A stretch of 12,543 nucleotides of DNA from Bacillota bacterium (GCA_023412455.1 JAEYNQ010000164.1:1-12543); one strand, 5' to 3'. Shown: positions 1-7,777, counted from the stretch's first letter. Notes: generated by a model not told the origin, from the sequence alone. Numbers and translations: made by a program.

Positions 1-200
1 AAATCCTTAGAGCACTGGTAGCACTTCAAGTGGCAGATGCTAATAAAGTTGCGATGCCAGCAAACTGGCCAAATAATGAACTCATTGGGGATCAAGTCAT
101 TATCCCACCTGCTACAGATATTTATCAGGCAGAAGAAAATGAAAGGCTCTACAATAACTATGCTTGGTGGTTTGCCTATAAGCCTTTAGAAACCCAGTAA
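1..200 (+). CDS. Peroxiredoxin (AhpC/TSA family, 1-Cys Prx6-like), C-terminal part
   Basis: The frame is open from the window edge (codons begin at base 3) to TAA at 198-200 and gives about 65 residues. It contains a PANWPNNELIGD segment followed by IIPPATD and ends in YAWWFAYKPL. This is the characteristic C-terminal dimerisation segment of thiol-specific antioxidant peroxiredoxins, which reduce H2O2 and organic peroxides in the cytoplasm. The active-site cysteine region lies outside the window, so catalytic competence cannot be judged. A strong terminator begins 10 bases after the stop, so the gene ends its transcription unit. The family is confident; the Prx6-like subgroup rests on the long C-terminal extension and is inference. 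Confidence 0.88.
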   Translation, partial: ILRALVALQVADANKVAMPANWPNNELIGDQVIIPPATDIYQAEENERLYNNYAWWFAYKPLETQ

Positions 201-210
201 GAGATAGAGG

Positions 211-253
211 AAAAGTCTTATTACAATCTGAAAAGATGGTAATAAGACTTTTT
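211..253 (+). terminator. Rho-independent terminator after the peroxiredoxin gene
   Basis: A perfect 14-bp inverted repeat (211-224 with 239-252) closes on a 14-base loop. The right arm ends in a run of T. It lies 10 bases after the peroxiredoxin stop codon. Confidence 0.9.
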
Positions 254-342
254 GTATAGTCTAAGAAATTATGATTTTTACTTCCTTAGGCTATGGCGAA
301 TGCAAAAGGGAATCCACTTTTTTTATGAACTATAAAGGAGTA

Positions 343-351
343 TGATATAAT
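343..351 (+). promoter_or_regulatory. Extended -10 promoter for the Nudix gene
   Basis: TGATATAAT is a consensus extended -10 element (TGnTATAAT). The -35 region around 323-328 (TTATGA) is weak, as is common for extended -10 promoters. Transcription would start near 358, about 70 bases before the chosen start codon. Confidence 0.6.
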
Positions 352-428
352 CAAAGTAAGAAGATTGTGCAAGTTACGAAGAAGATTTCTGAATTGGGGA
401 ATCAATAGATAAAGGAATGGTGTACAAG

Positions 429-971
429 ATGGAAATATTTGATATTGTCGATGAAACAGGAGAACCAACTGGCCTTACCAAAGAAAGAGCTAAAGTACAT
501 GCTGATGGAGACTTACATAGAACTTCTCATGTTTGGATTGTAAAAGATAATGAAAAGGGCGGCCTAGATGTATTACTTCAAAAAAGAAGTCAAGATAAGG
601 ACTCTCATCCTGGTTGTTATGATATTTCTTCAGCAGGGCACATTCCAGCAGGCTGTGGATACATTGAATCGGCCCTAAGAGAGTTAGAAGAAGAACTAGG
701 GATTAAAGTTGAGGCGCAGGAATTAGAAGAACGGATGAGAAGGCGTATTGCAGAAAAAAATATTTTCTATGGAAAAGCTTTTATAGATAATCAAGTAACG
801 AGGGTTTATAGATTGAAGAAAAATAACCTTGAAATCAATGAACTAAAGCTTCAAAAAGAAGAAATTGAAGAAGTCATCTGGATGGACTATGAAATATGCC
901 TAGAAGCTGTTAGAAATAATACTATCAAGCATTGTATTTATTTACAAGAGTTAGAGTGCCTAAGAGATTAA
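429..971 (+). CDS. Nudix hydrolase, isopentenyl-diphosphate isomerase-like subgroup
   Basis: This is a cytoplasmic Nudix-fold protein of about 180 residues. The N-terminus (MEIFDIVDETGEPTG) and the HRTSHVWI segment match the subgroup often annotated as isopentenyl-diphosphate isomerase-like or YfcD-like. The Nudix box runs from GHIPAG to RELEEELGI (residues 70-92 from this start) and keeps the REUXEEXGU metal-binding helix. The first box glutamate of GX5E is replaced by cysteine, which is not rare in IPP-isomerase-like members but removes one consensus residue. The upstream ATG at 417 touches the AAAGGA ribosome site (411-416), whereas the ATG at 429 fits the usual family N-terminus, so 429 is preferred; 417 adds four residues. 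The substrate cannot be told from sequence. It has its own promoter, and no obvious terminator follows. Confidence 0.85.
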   Translation: MEIFDIVDETGEPTGLTKERAKVHADGDLHRTSHVWIVKDNEKGGLDVLLQKRSQDKDSHPGCYDISSAGHIPAGCGYIESALRELEEELGIKVEAQELEERMRRRIAEKNIFYGKAFIDNQVTRVYRLKKNNLEINELKLQKEEIEEVIWMDYEICLEAVRNNTIKHCIYLQELECLRD

Positions 972-1056
972 AAGTATACGAATAAAAATGCCTATGCTAG
1001 CACATGATAACCATGTAAAATTTTTCTCTAGCAATTAGAAATAAAGGAGATATAAC

Positions 1057-1278
1057 ATGGCAAAAGTAGTAGGCGTACACAAAAATAGTGAAGGCAATTT
1101 AGAACAATTTAAGCTAGATGATGGTAGAGTCCTTTCTTTTGAAGAATGTAGAGCAGCCATTCATAATGGTGAATTACCAGATTTAATTTGTACAGAAGGT
1201 AAAAGTGATCGCATCATTATAAGAAGCACACCAGATGGCGATCCAAGCAATAACTTAAGTAACTTACCAGAGTTTTAG
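1057..1278 (+). CDS. DUF3892 domain-containing small protein
   Basis: A 73-residue protein whose whole length matches my recollection of DUF3892: an N-terminal strand, the LDDGR turn, the helix around FEECRAAIHNGEL, and the RSTPDGDPSNNLSNLP signature at the C-terminus. The family is widespread in Firmicutes and has no established function that I know of. The start is well supported by AAAGGAG at 1043-1049, 7 bases before the ATG. It has no signal peptide or membrane segment, so it is probably cytoplasmic. A strong terminator follows the stop by about 30 bases, so it is the last gene of its unit. A group II intron has inserted just beyond that terminator. Confidence 0.85.
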   Translation: MAKVVGVHKNSEGNLEQFKLDDGRVLSFEECRAAIHNGELPDLICTEGKSDRIIIRSTPDGDPSNNLSNLPEF

Positions 1279-1307
1279 CAGGAAAAGTATAATGAATAAG
1301 ATATAAG

Positions 1308-1360
1308 AGTAGCTATTAAAAACAGACACAATAAGTGGAAGATTTAATAGCTACTTTTTT
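1308..1360 (+). terminator. Rho-independent terminator after the DUF3892 gene
   Basis: A 13-bp perfect inverted repeat (1308-1320 with 1343-1355) is followed by six T residues (1355-1360). The group II intron begins only 11 bases after the right arm. Confidence 0.88.
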
Positions 1361-1887
1361 GTTGTGGTGCGTCCAACTAAGCTGGACTATGCTTACAGGT
1401 GAAAGTCCTGTCTAGGTAATCGCCAAGGAGCCTAGTAACCAATCACCAGGCGTAACAGAAATGTTGGGTCTGAAGCGTGAGGGTAATGTACTTGAAAGAG
1501 TGCTAGTGAAAATACAGGTTGTAACATTAAGTGAAGTCTGCCGTATCGTTAAAAAAGGACTCTTTTTTTGAAAGAGACAAAGAGGAAGTCGAGCCTTGCG
1601 CATAAGGGTGAAGACCATGGAAGATGTATAGACCTTGGAGCAATATCGAAGAATCCTCCGGTATAAGGGAAGTGACATGTACCTACAGTATAGTTCGGAA
1701 CTGGAGAGGACCTCCCCAGCACTAAAAAAAATATTTTAGTAAAGAGAAATCTTATAAGCCTAGCGAAGTGGTGGACTGCTGGAAGGGAGTCGGAGTTGCC
1801 TATAGTACCTATAATGATGCAGACAACAAAACTGTAACTAGGGAAGGGGCAATGCTTTATTCAAGTTTTTAGAGGAGGTAAGAGTGA

Positions 1888-3179
1888 GTGAATGCGAAAG
1901 CTAATAACACCCAAGACAAAGTTCGAGAACTTCAAAGAAAACTATATCTAAGTGCCAAAGAGAATAAGAAAAGAAGATATCATGCATTGTATGACAAAGT
2001 GTATCGAATAGATATACTATGGAAAGCATGGAAACAAGTAAAAGCAAATAGTGGAACAGGTGGAATAGATAAAATCTATATAGAAGACGTTGTAAAGTAT
2101 GGAGAAGAGAAATTTATTCTGGAAATACAAAGTGAGCTTATAGAAAACAACTATCATCCTAAACCAGTGAATAGAGTGTATATACCAAAGAAAGATGGAA
2201 GTAAAAGGCCATTAGGAATACCTATTATAAAGATAGAGTAGTACAAATGGCAACTAAGATAGTAATAGAGCCTATATTTGAGGCGGATTTTAAAGAATGC
2301 TCTTACGGATTTAGACCCAAGAGAAATGCACACCAAGCTTTAGAAGTTATTAGAAAGAAATGTAATAATAAAGGATGGTGGGTATTGGATGGAGATATTA
2401 AATCTTACTTTGATAACATTAATCATGAGAAACTTATGCTATTGGTTAAACAAAGAATAAGTGACAGAAGAATTATAAAACTCATAGAGAAGTGGTTAAA
2501 AGTAGGGTTTGTAGAAAATGGGGAGAAATACGAAAGTACAATAGATTCACCACAAGGTGGTGTCATAAGTCCATTATTATCAAACACCTATCTGAATTAC
2601 CTAGACACAGTTTGGGAGAAGTATTACAACCATTTAGGAACACTAGTAAGATACTGCGATGATTTTGTAATTATATGTAGAACAAAGAAAGACATAAACC
2701 ATGCATACAAGGCAGTACATGATATCATGCAAAAGCTAGAAATAGAATTACACCCTGAAAAGACACGATTTGTAAACCTATGGGATGGAAAAGAAGGATT
2801 TGATTTCTTAGGATTTCACCATAGAAGAAAAAGTATAGAAAATGGAAAAGGACAAACGTTTTCCACGACAATACAAGAGCCAAGTAAAAAGGCAATGAAA
2901 TCTATGAGAGGAAAAATTAAAGAGATACTTAATCAAAGAAGTAGCTTATATCAAGATATCAAAGAAATGATTAAGATAATCAATAGACGTCTAGTAGGAT
3001 TTAAGAATTATTATGGACTTAAGAATGCTGGAAAACAGCTGAATAAGCTAGACTGGTATGTATTAGAAAAGTTTACAATATGGTACAACCATAAGAGGCA
3101 GATAAGACCAAGACGAAGGGGAATAAAACAAATGTATGCCCTTCTCAAAAAAGAAGGGATAGTATATCTAGCATCTTAG
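1888..3179 (+). pseudogene. Group II intron reverse transcriptase/maturase (LtrA-like), frameshifted
   Basis: Two adjoining frames make one protein of about 430 residues. The first (GTG start at 1888, AGAGGAGG at 1871-1878) carries the N-terminal RT0/RT1 region (SGTGGID, VYIPKKDGSKRPLGIP) and stops at 2239-2241. The second, open from about 2230 to 3179, carries the remaining RT motifs (FRPKRNAHQAL, DGDIKSYFDNI, DSPQGGVISPLL, the catalytic YCDD in RYCDDFVIIC, FDFLGF) and the maturase X domain (VGFKNYYGL onward). No HNH endonuclease domain follows. One A is missing in the AAA at 2229-2231: an extra A would give KDRVVQMATK, the normal family sequence. The gene is therefore inactivated by a single-base deletion or affected by a sequencing error; the catalytic residues are otherwise kept, so the break looks recent. 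Confidence 0.88.
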
Positions 3180-3211
3180 AAACTGAATGCACTAGAAAGA
3201 AGAATATCGGA

Positions 3212-3282
3212 AAGCCGTGTGCCGGAAAATCGCATGCACGGTTTGATGAGGGGGAGGTGAAATTTTCACCTCCCTACTCTAC
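3212..3282 (+). ncRNA. Group II intron domains V and VI (catalytic core and branch point)
   Basis: Domain V is a 33-base hairpin starting with the AGC catalytic triad (3213-3215), pairing AAGCCGTG with CACGGTTT around a GAAA-type tip. Domain VI pairs 3248-3259 with the C-rich strand ending at 3279, including one G-U pair, and leaves A3276 unpaired as the branch-point adenosine. The intron ends in AC at 3282, placing the branch A at position -7 from the 3' splice site. These parts look intact, so self-splicing competence may persist even though the maturase gene is broken. Confidence 0.85.
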
Positions 3283-3684
3283 TTATAATGGTGAATTCTA
3301 CTCAATATGTAGAGATTTAAATTTTGAAATAAGGTTTTCTAAACAGTGCATCGTAGATTTGAATTCTATCAAGTGCAATGAATAAGGCCTTACAATTACT
3401 TGGATTTCAAGGGTTATATGGCTTTTCATTGCGAAATGAATTGTGAAGGGAGTTTCAATTAGTAGTTATTTATGTTGCATTTTTTCAAACAGTCGTCGTA
3501 GCTACCACGTCAAATAGGCGTGGAAAAAGTAAATTGTAATTAAGTGAAGAAAAATATTTAAACAAATACTCTTCAATAATAACTATCTAATTTATATATT
3601 TGTGCAGAGATGACGAAAAAAGGAAATACTATAAGGAGAGGCAATTGTAGGGAGAAAATGATGTAGTTTTAAAATAGATAAATG
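3283..3684 (+). other. Intergenic stretch without recognisable genes (3' exon of the intron insertion)
   Basis: No frame longer than a few dozen codons with a ribosome site was found. Short inverted repeats are present: TCTAC/GTAGA near 3296-3315, TTCATT/AATGAA near 3424-3440, and CCACG/CGTGG at 3505-3523. None is followed by a clear T-run. The first bases (3284-3289) are TATAAT, which in the intron-less sequence would have formed an extended -10 promoter reading into this tract. It could hold a small RNA or the remains of a lost gene; I see nothing decisive. Confidence 0.4.
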
Positions 3685-3693
3685 TGATATAAT
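3685..3693 (+). promoter_or_regulatory. Extended -10 promoter of the restriction-modification operon
   Basis: TGATATAAT is a consensus extended -10 identical to the one before the Nudix gene. No good -35 is visible. The predicted start near 3700 leaves a leader of only about 18 bases carrying AGGAGG (3707-3712), 5 bases before the ATG. No binding site for a controller protein was recognised and no C-protein gene is present. Confidence 0.6.
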
Positions 3694-3717
3694 TTAGTTA
3701 GAAGGTAGGAGGACGAT

Positions 3718-4533
3718 ATGATTAAGGATTATTTAAATAAAGTGATACAAGGTGACTGTTTAGAGGTGATGAAAAATATTGAGAATAAATCAATAGATAT
3801 GATTTTGTGTGATTTACCTTATGGCACCACCCAAAATAAGTGGGATTCTGTTATTCCGTTGGAATTACTTTGGGAAGAATATAGAAGAATTATAAAAGAT
3901 AACGGAGTAATAGTATTAACAGCACAGGGTATTTTTACAGCAAAACTTATTCTGAGTAACGAAGCTTGGTTTAAATATAAAATAGTATGGGAAAAATCAA
4001 AGCCAACTAACTTTCTTAATGCAAAAAAACAACCACTTCGTAAACATGAGGATATCTGTGTATTTTATAAGAAACAGCCGATATACAATCCTCAAATGTC
4101 AGAAGGGGAGCCTTATGATAAAGGGATTAGAAAGAATCAGTTAACAGGTAGTTATGGAGATTTTAAACCCGTAAGAGTAGCAAGTACAGGACTAAGGTAT
4201 CCGACAGATGTAGTTTATTTTAAAACAGCAGAATCAGAAGGTAATGTATATCATGCAACACAAAAACCTATTGAATTAGGAAGATATTTAATAAGGACAT
4301 TTACTAGACCTGGAGATATAGTTTTAGATAATGCATGCGGAAGTGGTAGCTTTCTAATATCGGCAATTATGGAAGGGCGAAATTTCATAGGAATAGAAAA
4401 GAATGAAGGTATTCATCTATATAAAAATCATGAAATTGACTTGATTGAAGTATGCAATAAAAGAATAAAGGATGCCTATATGATATATAAGGGGGAAAAA
4501 GAATATGAGCAATGTAGGATTGATGAAGGATAA
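3718..4533 (+). CDS. DNA methyltransferase, N4/N6 amino (beta) class, R-M partner
   Basis: This 271-residue S-adenosylmethionine-dependent DNA methyltransferase belongs to the N6_N4_Mtase family (PF01555 type). The catalytic motif IV is DLPYG (residues 32-36), near the N-terminus. The AdoMet-binding motif I, DNACGSGSF (204-212), is near the C-terminus, with HATQKP (179-184, usually HPTQKP) just before it. This order defines the beta class. The body (KSKPTNFLNAKKQPLRKHEDICVF, broken here by short variable stretches) resembles adenine methyltransferases common in clostridial genomes and phages. The start is supported by AGGAGG at 3707-3712. It overlaps the next gene by 29 bases, so the two are probably translated together. 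The likely role is to protect the site, or one strand of it, recognised by the downstream enzyme. The target sequence cannot be read from the protein. Confidence 0.9.
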   Translation: MIKDYLNKVIQGDCLEVMKNIENKSIDMILCDLPYGTTQNKWDSVIPLELLWEEYRRIIKDNGVIVLTAQGIFTAKLILSNEAWFKYKIVWEKSKPTNFLNAKKQPLRKHEDICVFYKKQPIYNPQMSEGEPYDKGIRKNQLTGSYGDFKPVRVASTGLRYPTDVVYFKTAESEGNVYHATQKPIELGRYLIRTFTRPGDIVLDNACGSGSFLISAIMEGRNFIGIEKNEGIHLYKNHEIDLIEVCNKRIKDAYMIYKGEKEYEQCRIDEG

Positions 4534-7276
4534 TGAAAGAAGTTGGGGAATTGATTTAATATCGCAAATAAATGCGTATGCATTAGTAAGAGAAAAAGAG
4601 AGTATTATTCAATATGCAGGAGGAGAAATGAGTTTGGCAAAGAGTTCAGGCTCATTATTTCCTGATATAATGCTATTTGCGGACAGGGCTAAAACACAAG
4701 TTTTACATGGATGGGAGTTAAAATATCCTAATACAGATATAAATGATAGAGAATTTTATGACAATGCACGTCAAAAGGCGGAGTTGCTAGGTGTTAATAG
4801 TTTTATACTATGGAATGCCTCTATAGCACGTTTATTTATAAAAGATGAGAATAGTGATAAATACAATATGTTGAAAGAGTGGAGTGAATTGTCGTATATA
4901 AAAACACGAACTGATGTAGCATTTCATATGGGAGAAATCCAAAATCTACTAACTACTATTTTAACAGATTTAAATTATTTCTTTAATAATGGAGTTTTAA
5001 AAACAGAGAGAGTAATAAGTTCAGTCTCAGGTGAATATATTACTGAATTTATTTTAAAGAATGTACAGGAATGTGCTAAATCTTTGAAAAAAGGAGCACT
5101 TTGTGATGCTGATTTTAATGACCAAGTTATCTTGTGGTGGGAAGCAGAAAAAGAAGCGTATGGGAAAAAAAGTGATAAATGGATAGAGATGTCGAAACTG
5201 GCAATAATCTCTTTGATGAATAAGATAATATTTGCAAATATTCTTAAGAAATATTATTCTGATGCGAAAATAATCGATATGTTGGTAGAAAGTACAGGAA
5301 TAAGTGAATGCTTACATTTGTTTAAAGATATAAGCAACAAATGTGATTTCTATAATATATTTGAAGAAAAACCTGGAGAAAGATATATTGATGAGACAAC
5401 TCTAAATATGTTGATAGATTTTAACAAATATCTAGTGGGCTTAGATTTTACCAATTATGATGATGAATTATTAGGTACACTTTTAAGTCAAATAGTGACA
5501 AGGAGCAAGCGAAAGGTGGCAGGGCAGTTTTCTACTCCTAAAGAATTAGCAATGTTTTTAGTAGGAATGACAATGAGAAATAAAATGGGAAATGTAGTGG
5601 ACCCTTGCTGTGGAACTGGAACTATAGTTAAAGCAGCATATGATTTAAAGGTAAATGCAGGAATAGCTGCTAACGAAGCATTAAATCAAGTATGGGCAGG
5701 AGATAAATTTAGATATCCACTACAATTTGCTATGTTAGCACTCACTTCACCACAAAATATGGGTCAACAGATTAATATATATAAAGAAGATGTATTTAAT
5801 CTTAATCAAGGACAAAAGATACAAATTCACAGTAGTACGGTAAATGAAGTTCAAGAGGTGGAATACGAGCTATTTGATACTATAGTTTCCAATTTGCCTT
5901 TTGTGCAACAAGAGACTCTACAGGAGCTCAATGCATCTGCAATTCAATTTATTAATACTGTAAATGAAAAATTCAATGGACGAAGTGATTTATATACATA
6001 CATTACATTGAAGATTGAGCAGCTATTAAAAATAGGGGGAAGAGCAGGTTTAATTATTTCAAATTCTTGGTTGGGGACAGAATTTGGTGATAAGTTTTTT
6101 GAAGAATTAGCTAATAGATATAATATAGAATATATTATTACATCAGGAAAAGGAAGATGGTTTAAAAATGCAGATGTAGTTACTAATATACTTATATTAA
6201 GTAAATCAGAGATTATAAGTAACCAAGAAATTAAGTTTGTAGTGGTGCAAGATGCCCTAAGAAACATAGTAAGTGATGAAAATAATATTGTGAGGGAAGA
6301 TAAGGTTGAATCACTTGTAGCTAAGATTAGAAATAACATGGATTCAGAATTGTTTACGGTTTATAAGTACAGTCTCCAACAGATAAAAGAATTGCAAGCA
6401 ATAGGAATTGTTAAAAATGCATTATTTGCTGATGCCAGTTGGTTATTATCTATAAAAGATAAACTTAAGCCTTTAACAGAATTTTTTAATGTAAAACGAG
6501 GTGAAAGAAGAGGGTGGAATGCATTATTTTATCCACAAAACCATAATATAGACAAAGAATATTTAGTAGCTGTAATGAAAAAATTAGATACATCTTCATA
6601 CCTAATGAATTTAGGAGCTAGTATTGAGGGGTTCTGTTGTGATAAGAGTATAGAAGAGCTAAAGGTATTAGGTCATACTAATACTATAGAGTGGATTGAA
6701 CGGTTTGAGAATATGACTAATGAAACGGGGAAATTACTACCTGAAGCTTTGGCTAGAAATGGAATTCATTGGTATGAGATGCCTTTGAATAAAACTTTTG
6801 AGGTAGGGTTACTAATAAATCCAGATGAAAGATTGTTCTTTTCAAAAGCACCATATCCTGTTTTTTTTGACCAACGTTTGACTGGATTAAAACGAAAAAG
6901 TCAAAAATACGAGCTTGATTTACTGATGGCACTTATGAATAGTATTGTAGGATTGTATTTTATAGAGGCAATAGGATTTGGAAGAGGATTGGGAGTATTA
7001 GATTTAAATAAAAATAAGGTTGAAAAAAACTTTAAGATACTAAATCCAAAGTATATTAATGAAAGTGCACAAAAGATAATAATAGACCTATATAAGAAAG
7101 TTGAAAAAAGAGAGGTTAGACCACTATTAGAAGAATTAGAAATGAAGGATAGAGAAGAATTTGATAAAGCTGTCATGAGAGCATTTGGGATAGATGAATA
7201 TTATGATGCTATTAAAGGGTCTTTAATCCAAATTTATAAAATAAGAAAAGCAGTTAATACAACATTAGGAAGATGA
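4505..7276 (+). CDS. Type IIG-like restriction enzyme: PD-(D/E)XK nuclease fused to N6-adenine methylase
   Basis: A single 923-residue polypeptide. The N-terminus carries a nuclease motif, FPDIMLF (PD at 53-54) followed by GWELKYP (E71, K73), a compact PD-X(n)-EXK catalytic site. Residues about 330-600 form an N6-adenine methylase: QFSTP, motif I DPCCGTGT (366-373), and motif IV as SNLPF (462-466), where most members have NPPF/Y. The C-terminal third, including FFNVKRGERRGW and the LNKNKVEKNFKIL segment, is the likely target-recognition and spacer region. The order nuclease-methylase-specificity and the length match type IIG/IIL enzymes (MmeI and Eco57I are similar in plan). No helicase domain is present, excluding types I and III and LlaGI-like systems. 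AAGGGGG (4489-4495) supports the ATG at 4505; M7 (4523) is an alternative. A T8 run lies at 6861-6868. Type and function are inferred from architecture. Confidence 0.85.
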   Translation: MSNVGLMKDNERSWGIDLISQINAYALVREKESIIQYAGGEMSLAKSSGSLFPDIMLFADRAKTQVLHGWELKYPNTDINDREFYDNARQKAELLGVNSFILWNASIARLFIKDENSDKYNMLKEWSELSYIKTRTDVAFHMGEIQNLLTTILTDLNYFFNNGVLKTERVISSVSGEYITEFILKNVQECAKSLKKGALCDADFNDQVILWWEAEKEAYGKKSDKWIEMSKLAIISLMNKIIFANILKKYYSDAKIIDMLVESTGISECLHLFKDISNKCDFYNIFEEKPGERYIDETTLNMLIDFNKYLVGLDFTNYDDELLGTLLSQIVTRSKRKVAGQFSTPKELAMFLVGMTMRNKMGNVVDPCCGTGTIVKAAYDLKVNAGIAANEALNQVWAGDKFRYPLQFAMLALTSPQNMGQQINIYKEDVFNLNQGQKIQIHSSTVNEVQEVEYELFDTIVSNLPFVQQETLQELNASAIQFINTVNEKFNGRSDLYTYITLKIEQLLKIGGRAGLIISNSWLGTEFGDKFFEELANRYNIEYIITSGKGRWFKNADVVTNILILSKSEIISNQEIKFVVVQDALRNIVSDENNIVREDKVESLVAKIRNNMDSELFTVYKYSLQQIKELQAIGIVKNALFADASWLLSIKDKLKPLTEFFNVKRGERRGWNALFYPQNHNIDKEYLVAVMKKLDTSSYLMNLGASIEGFCCDKSIEELKVLGHTNTIEWIERFENMTNETGKLLPEALARNGIHWYEMPLNKTFEVGLLINPDERLFFSKAPYPVFFDQRLTGLKRKSQKYELDLLMALMNSIVGLYFIEAIGFGRGLGVLDLNKNKVEKNFKILNPKYINESAQKIIIDLYKKVEKREVRPLLEELEMKDREEFDKAVMRAFGIDEYYDAIKGSLIQIYKIRKAVNTTLGR

Positions 7277-7375
7277 TAAAAGAATAAGTAAGTATATTAC
7301 GATATAAATACGAGCTAATGAGCTAAAATCTAACAAATAGTAAAATAAGTATATATAATATCTTTAAATAATGAT

Positions 7376-7437
7376 AAGGCTAATTACTAAAAAGAAAAGA
7401 TAAAAATCTTTTTAATATAGTATTTAGCCTTTATTTT
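7376..7437 (+). terminator. Long hairpin terminator after the restriction-modification operon
   Basis: AAGGCTAA (7376-7383) pairs with TTAGCCTT (7424-7431). The stem continues inward through TACTA/TAGTA and an A-rich/T-rich AAAAAGA/TCTTTTT pairing. It is followed by TTATTTT. It lies about 100 bases after the restriction enzyme stop and before the next promoter. Confidence 0.75.
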
Positions 7438-7455
7438 AGTACTATAAATGAATAG

Positions 7456-7485
7456 TTAACAATGACTAGGTCCATATTGTATAAT
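7456..7485 (+). promoter_or_regulatory. Sigma-A-type promoter for the DUF4160-DUF2442 pair
   Basis: TTAACA (7456-7461), an 18-base spacer and TATAAT (7480-7485) form a good housekeeping promoter. The start would be near 7492, about 25 bases before the DUF4160 start codon. Confidence 0.65.
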
Positions 7486-7516
7486 AAGTAAAGGAGAATT
7501 AAAAAGGAGATAATAT

Positions 7517-7765
7517 ATGCCAGTAATTACAAGATTTTATGGAATGGTAATAAAGATGTATCCAAATGACCATGTACCACCACATTTTCACGTTATCTAT
7601 AATGAATATAATGGGGTGTTTTCAATAGAAGAGCTAGAAATGATAGAAGGAGATTTACCTAATAAAGCAAAGAGAATGGTTTTAGAATGGGCAGAGATGT
7701 ATAACGTTCAATTGCTTCAGATGTGGAATACCAAAGAATTTGTCAAGCTACCACCGTTAGAATAG
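7517..7765 (+). CDS. DUF4160 domain-containing protein
   Basis: An 82-residue protein matching DUF4160 along its length: MPVITRFYGMVIKMY at the N-terminus, the signature HVPPHFHV (residues 19-26), an acidic EELEMIEGDLPNKA stretch, and an EWAEMYNVQLLQMWN helix. AAGGAG (7504-7509) stands 7 bases before the ATG. The TAG stop lies within the ribosome site of the following DUF2442 gene, so the two are tightly coupled. DUF4160 and DUF2442 neighbours occur together in many bacteria and have been suspected to behave as a toxin-antitoxin-like pair. That role is not shown by anything in this sequence, and no catalytic site can be assigned. The protein is small, soluble and probably cytoplasmic. Confidence 0.88.
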   Translation: MPVITRFYGMVIKMYPNDHVPPHFHVIYNEYNGVFSIEELEMIEGDLPNKAKRMVLEWAEMYNVQLLQMWNTKEFVKLPPLE

Positions 7766-7777
7766 GAGGAAATAAAT

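Larger units (their letters stand above)
1367..3282 (+). mobile_element. Group II intron, complete RNA with a frameshifted maturase gene
   Basis: The 5' end is GTGCG (1367-1371), the group II 5' splice consensus. It is followed by about 500 bases of structured, non-coding sequence matching domains I-III; CAGGTGAAAGTCCTG near 1396 resembles the start of domain I in bacterial introns. The protein gene (1888-3179) occupies domain IV. Domain V (about 3212-3244) and domain VI (3248-3279) follow, and the intron ends in AC at 3281-3282. The bulged branch-point A is at 3276, seven bases from the end. Total length is about 1.92 kb. Insertion immediately after a terminator is typical of group IIC introns, but the reverse transcriptase does not look like the IIC type to me; class D/E-like is my guess. 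With the maturase broken, mobility would need a maturase supplied from another copy. Confidence 0.9.

Noticed and set aside
985..1036. Nested repeats GCTAG...CTAGC and ACATG...CATGT after the Nudix gene
   Set aside because: Short stems with large uneven gaps and no T-run after the outer arm; not a convincing terminator.
1355..1367. Assignment of the intron to group IIC because it follows a terminator
   Set aside because: The position fits, but the reverse transcriptase sequence (DGDIKSYFDNI, NLWDGKEGFDFLGF) does not look like the IIC proteins I know; left open.
1412..1678. Open frame of 88 codons on the - strand within the intron 5' part
   Set aside because: It lies in structured intron RNA (domains I-III), which is non-coding; no ribosome site or family resemblance.
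3283..3684. CRISPR array or tRNA in the gene-free tract
   Set aside because: No regularly spaced direct repeats, and no cloverleaf with a GTTCRA-type arm was found on either strand.
5944..6339. Long open frame on the - strand inside the nuclease-methylase gene (and a similar one at 6901-7176)
   Set aside because: No ribosome site, composition typical of the reverse complement of an AT-rich gene, and the + strand encodes clear methylase motifs through it.
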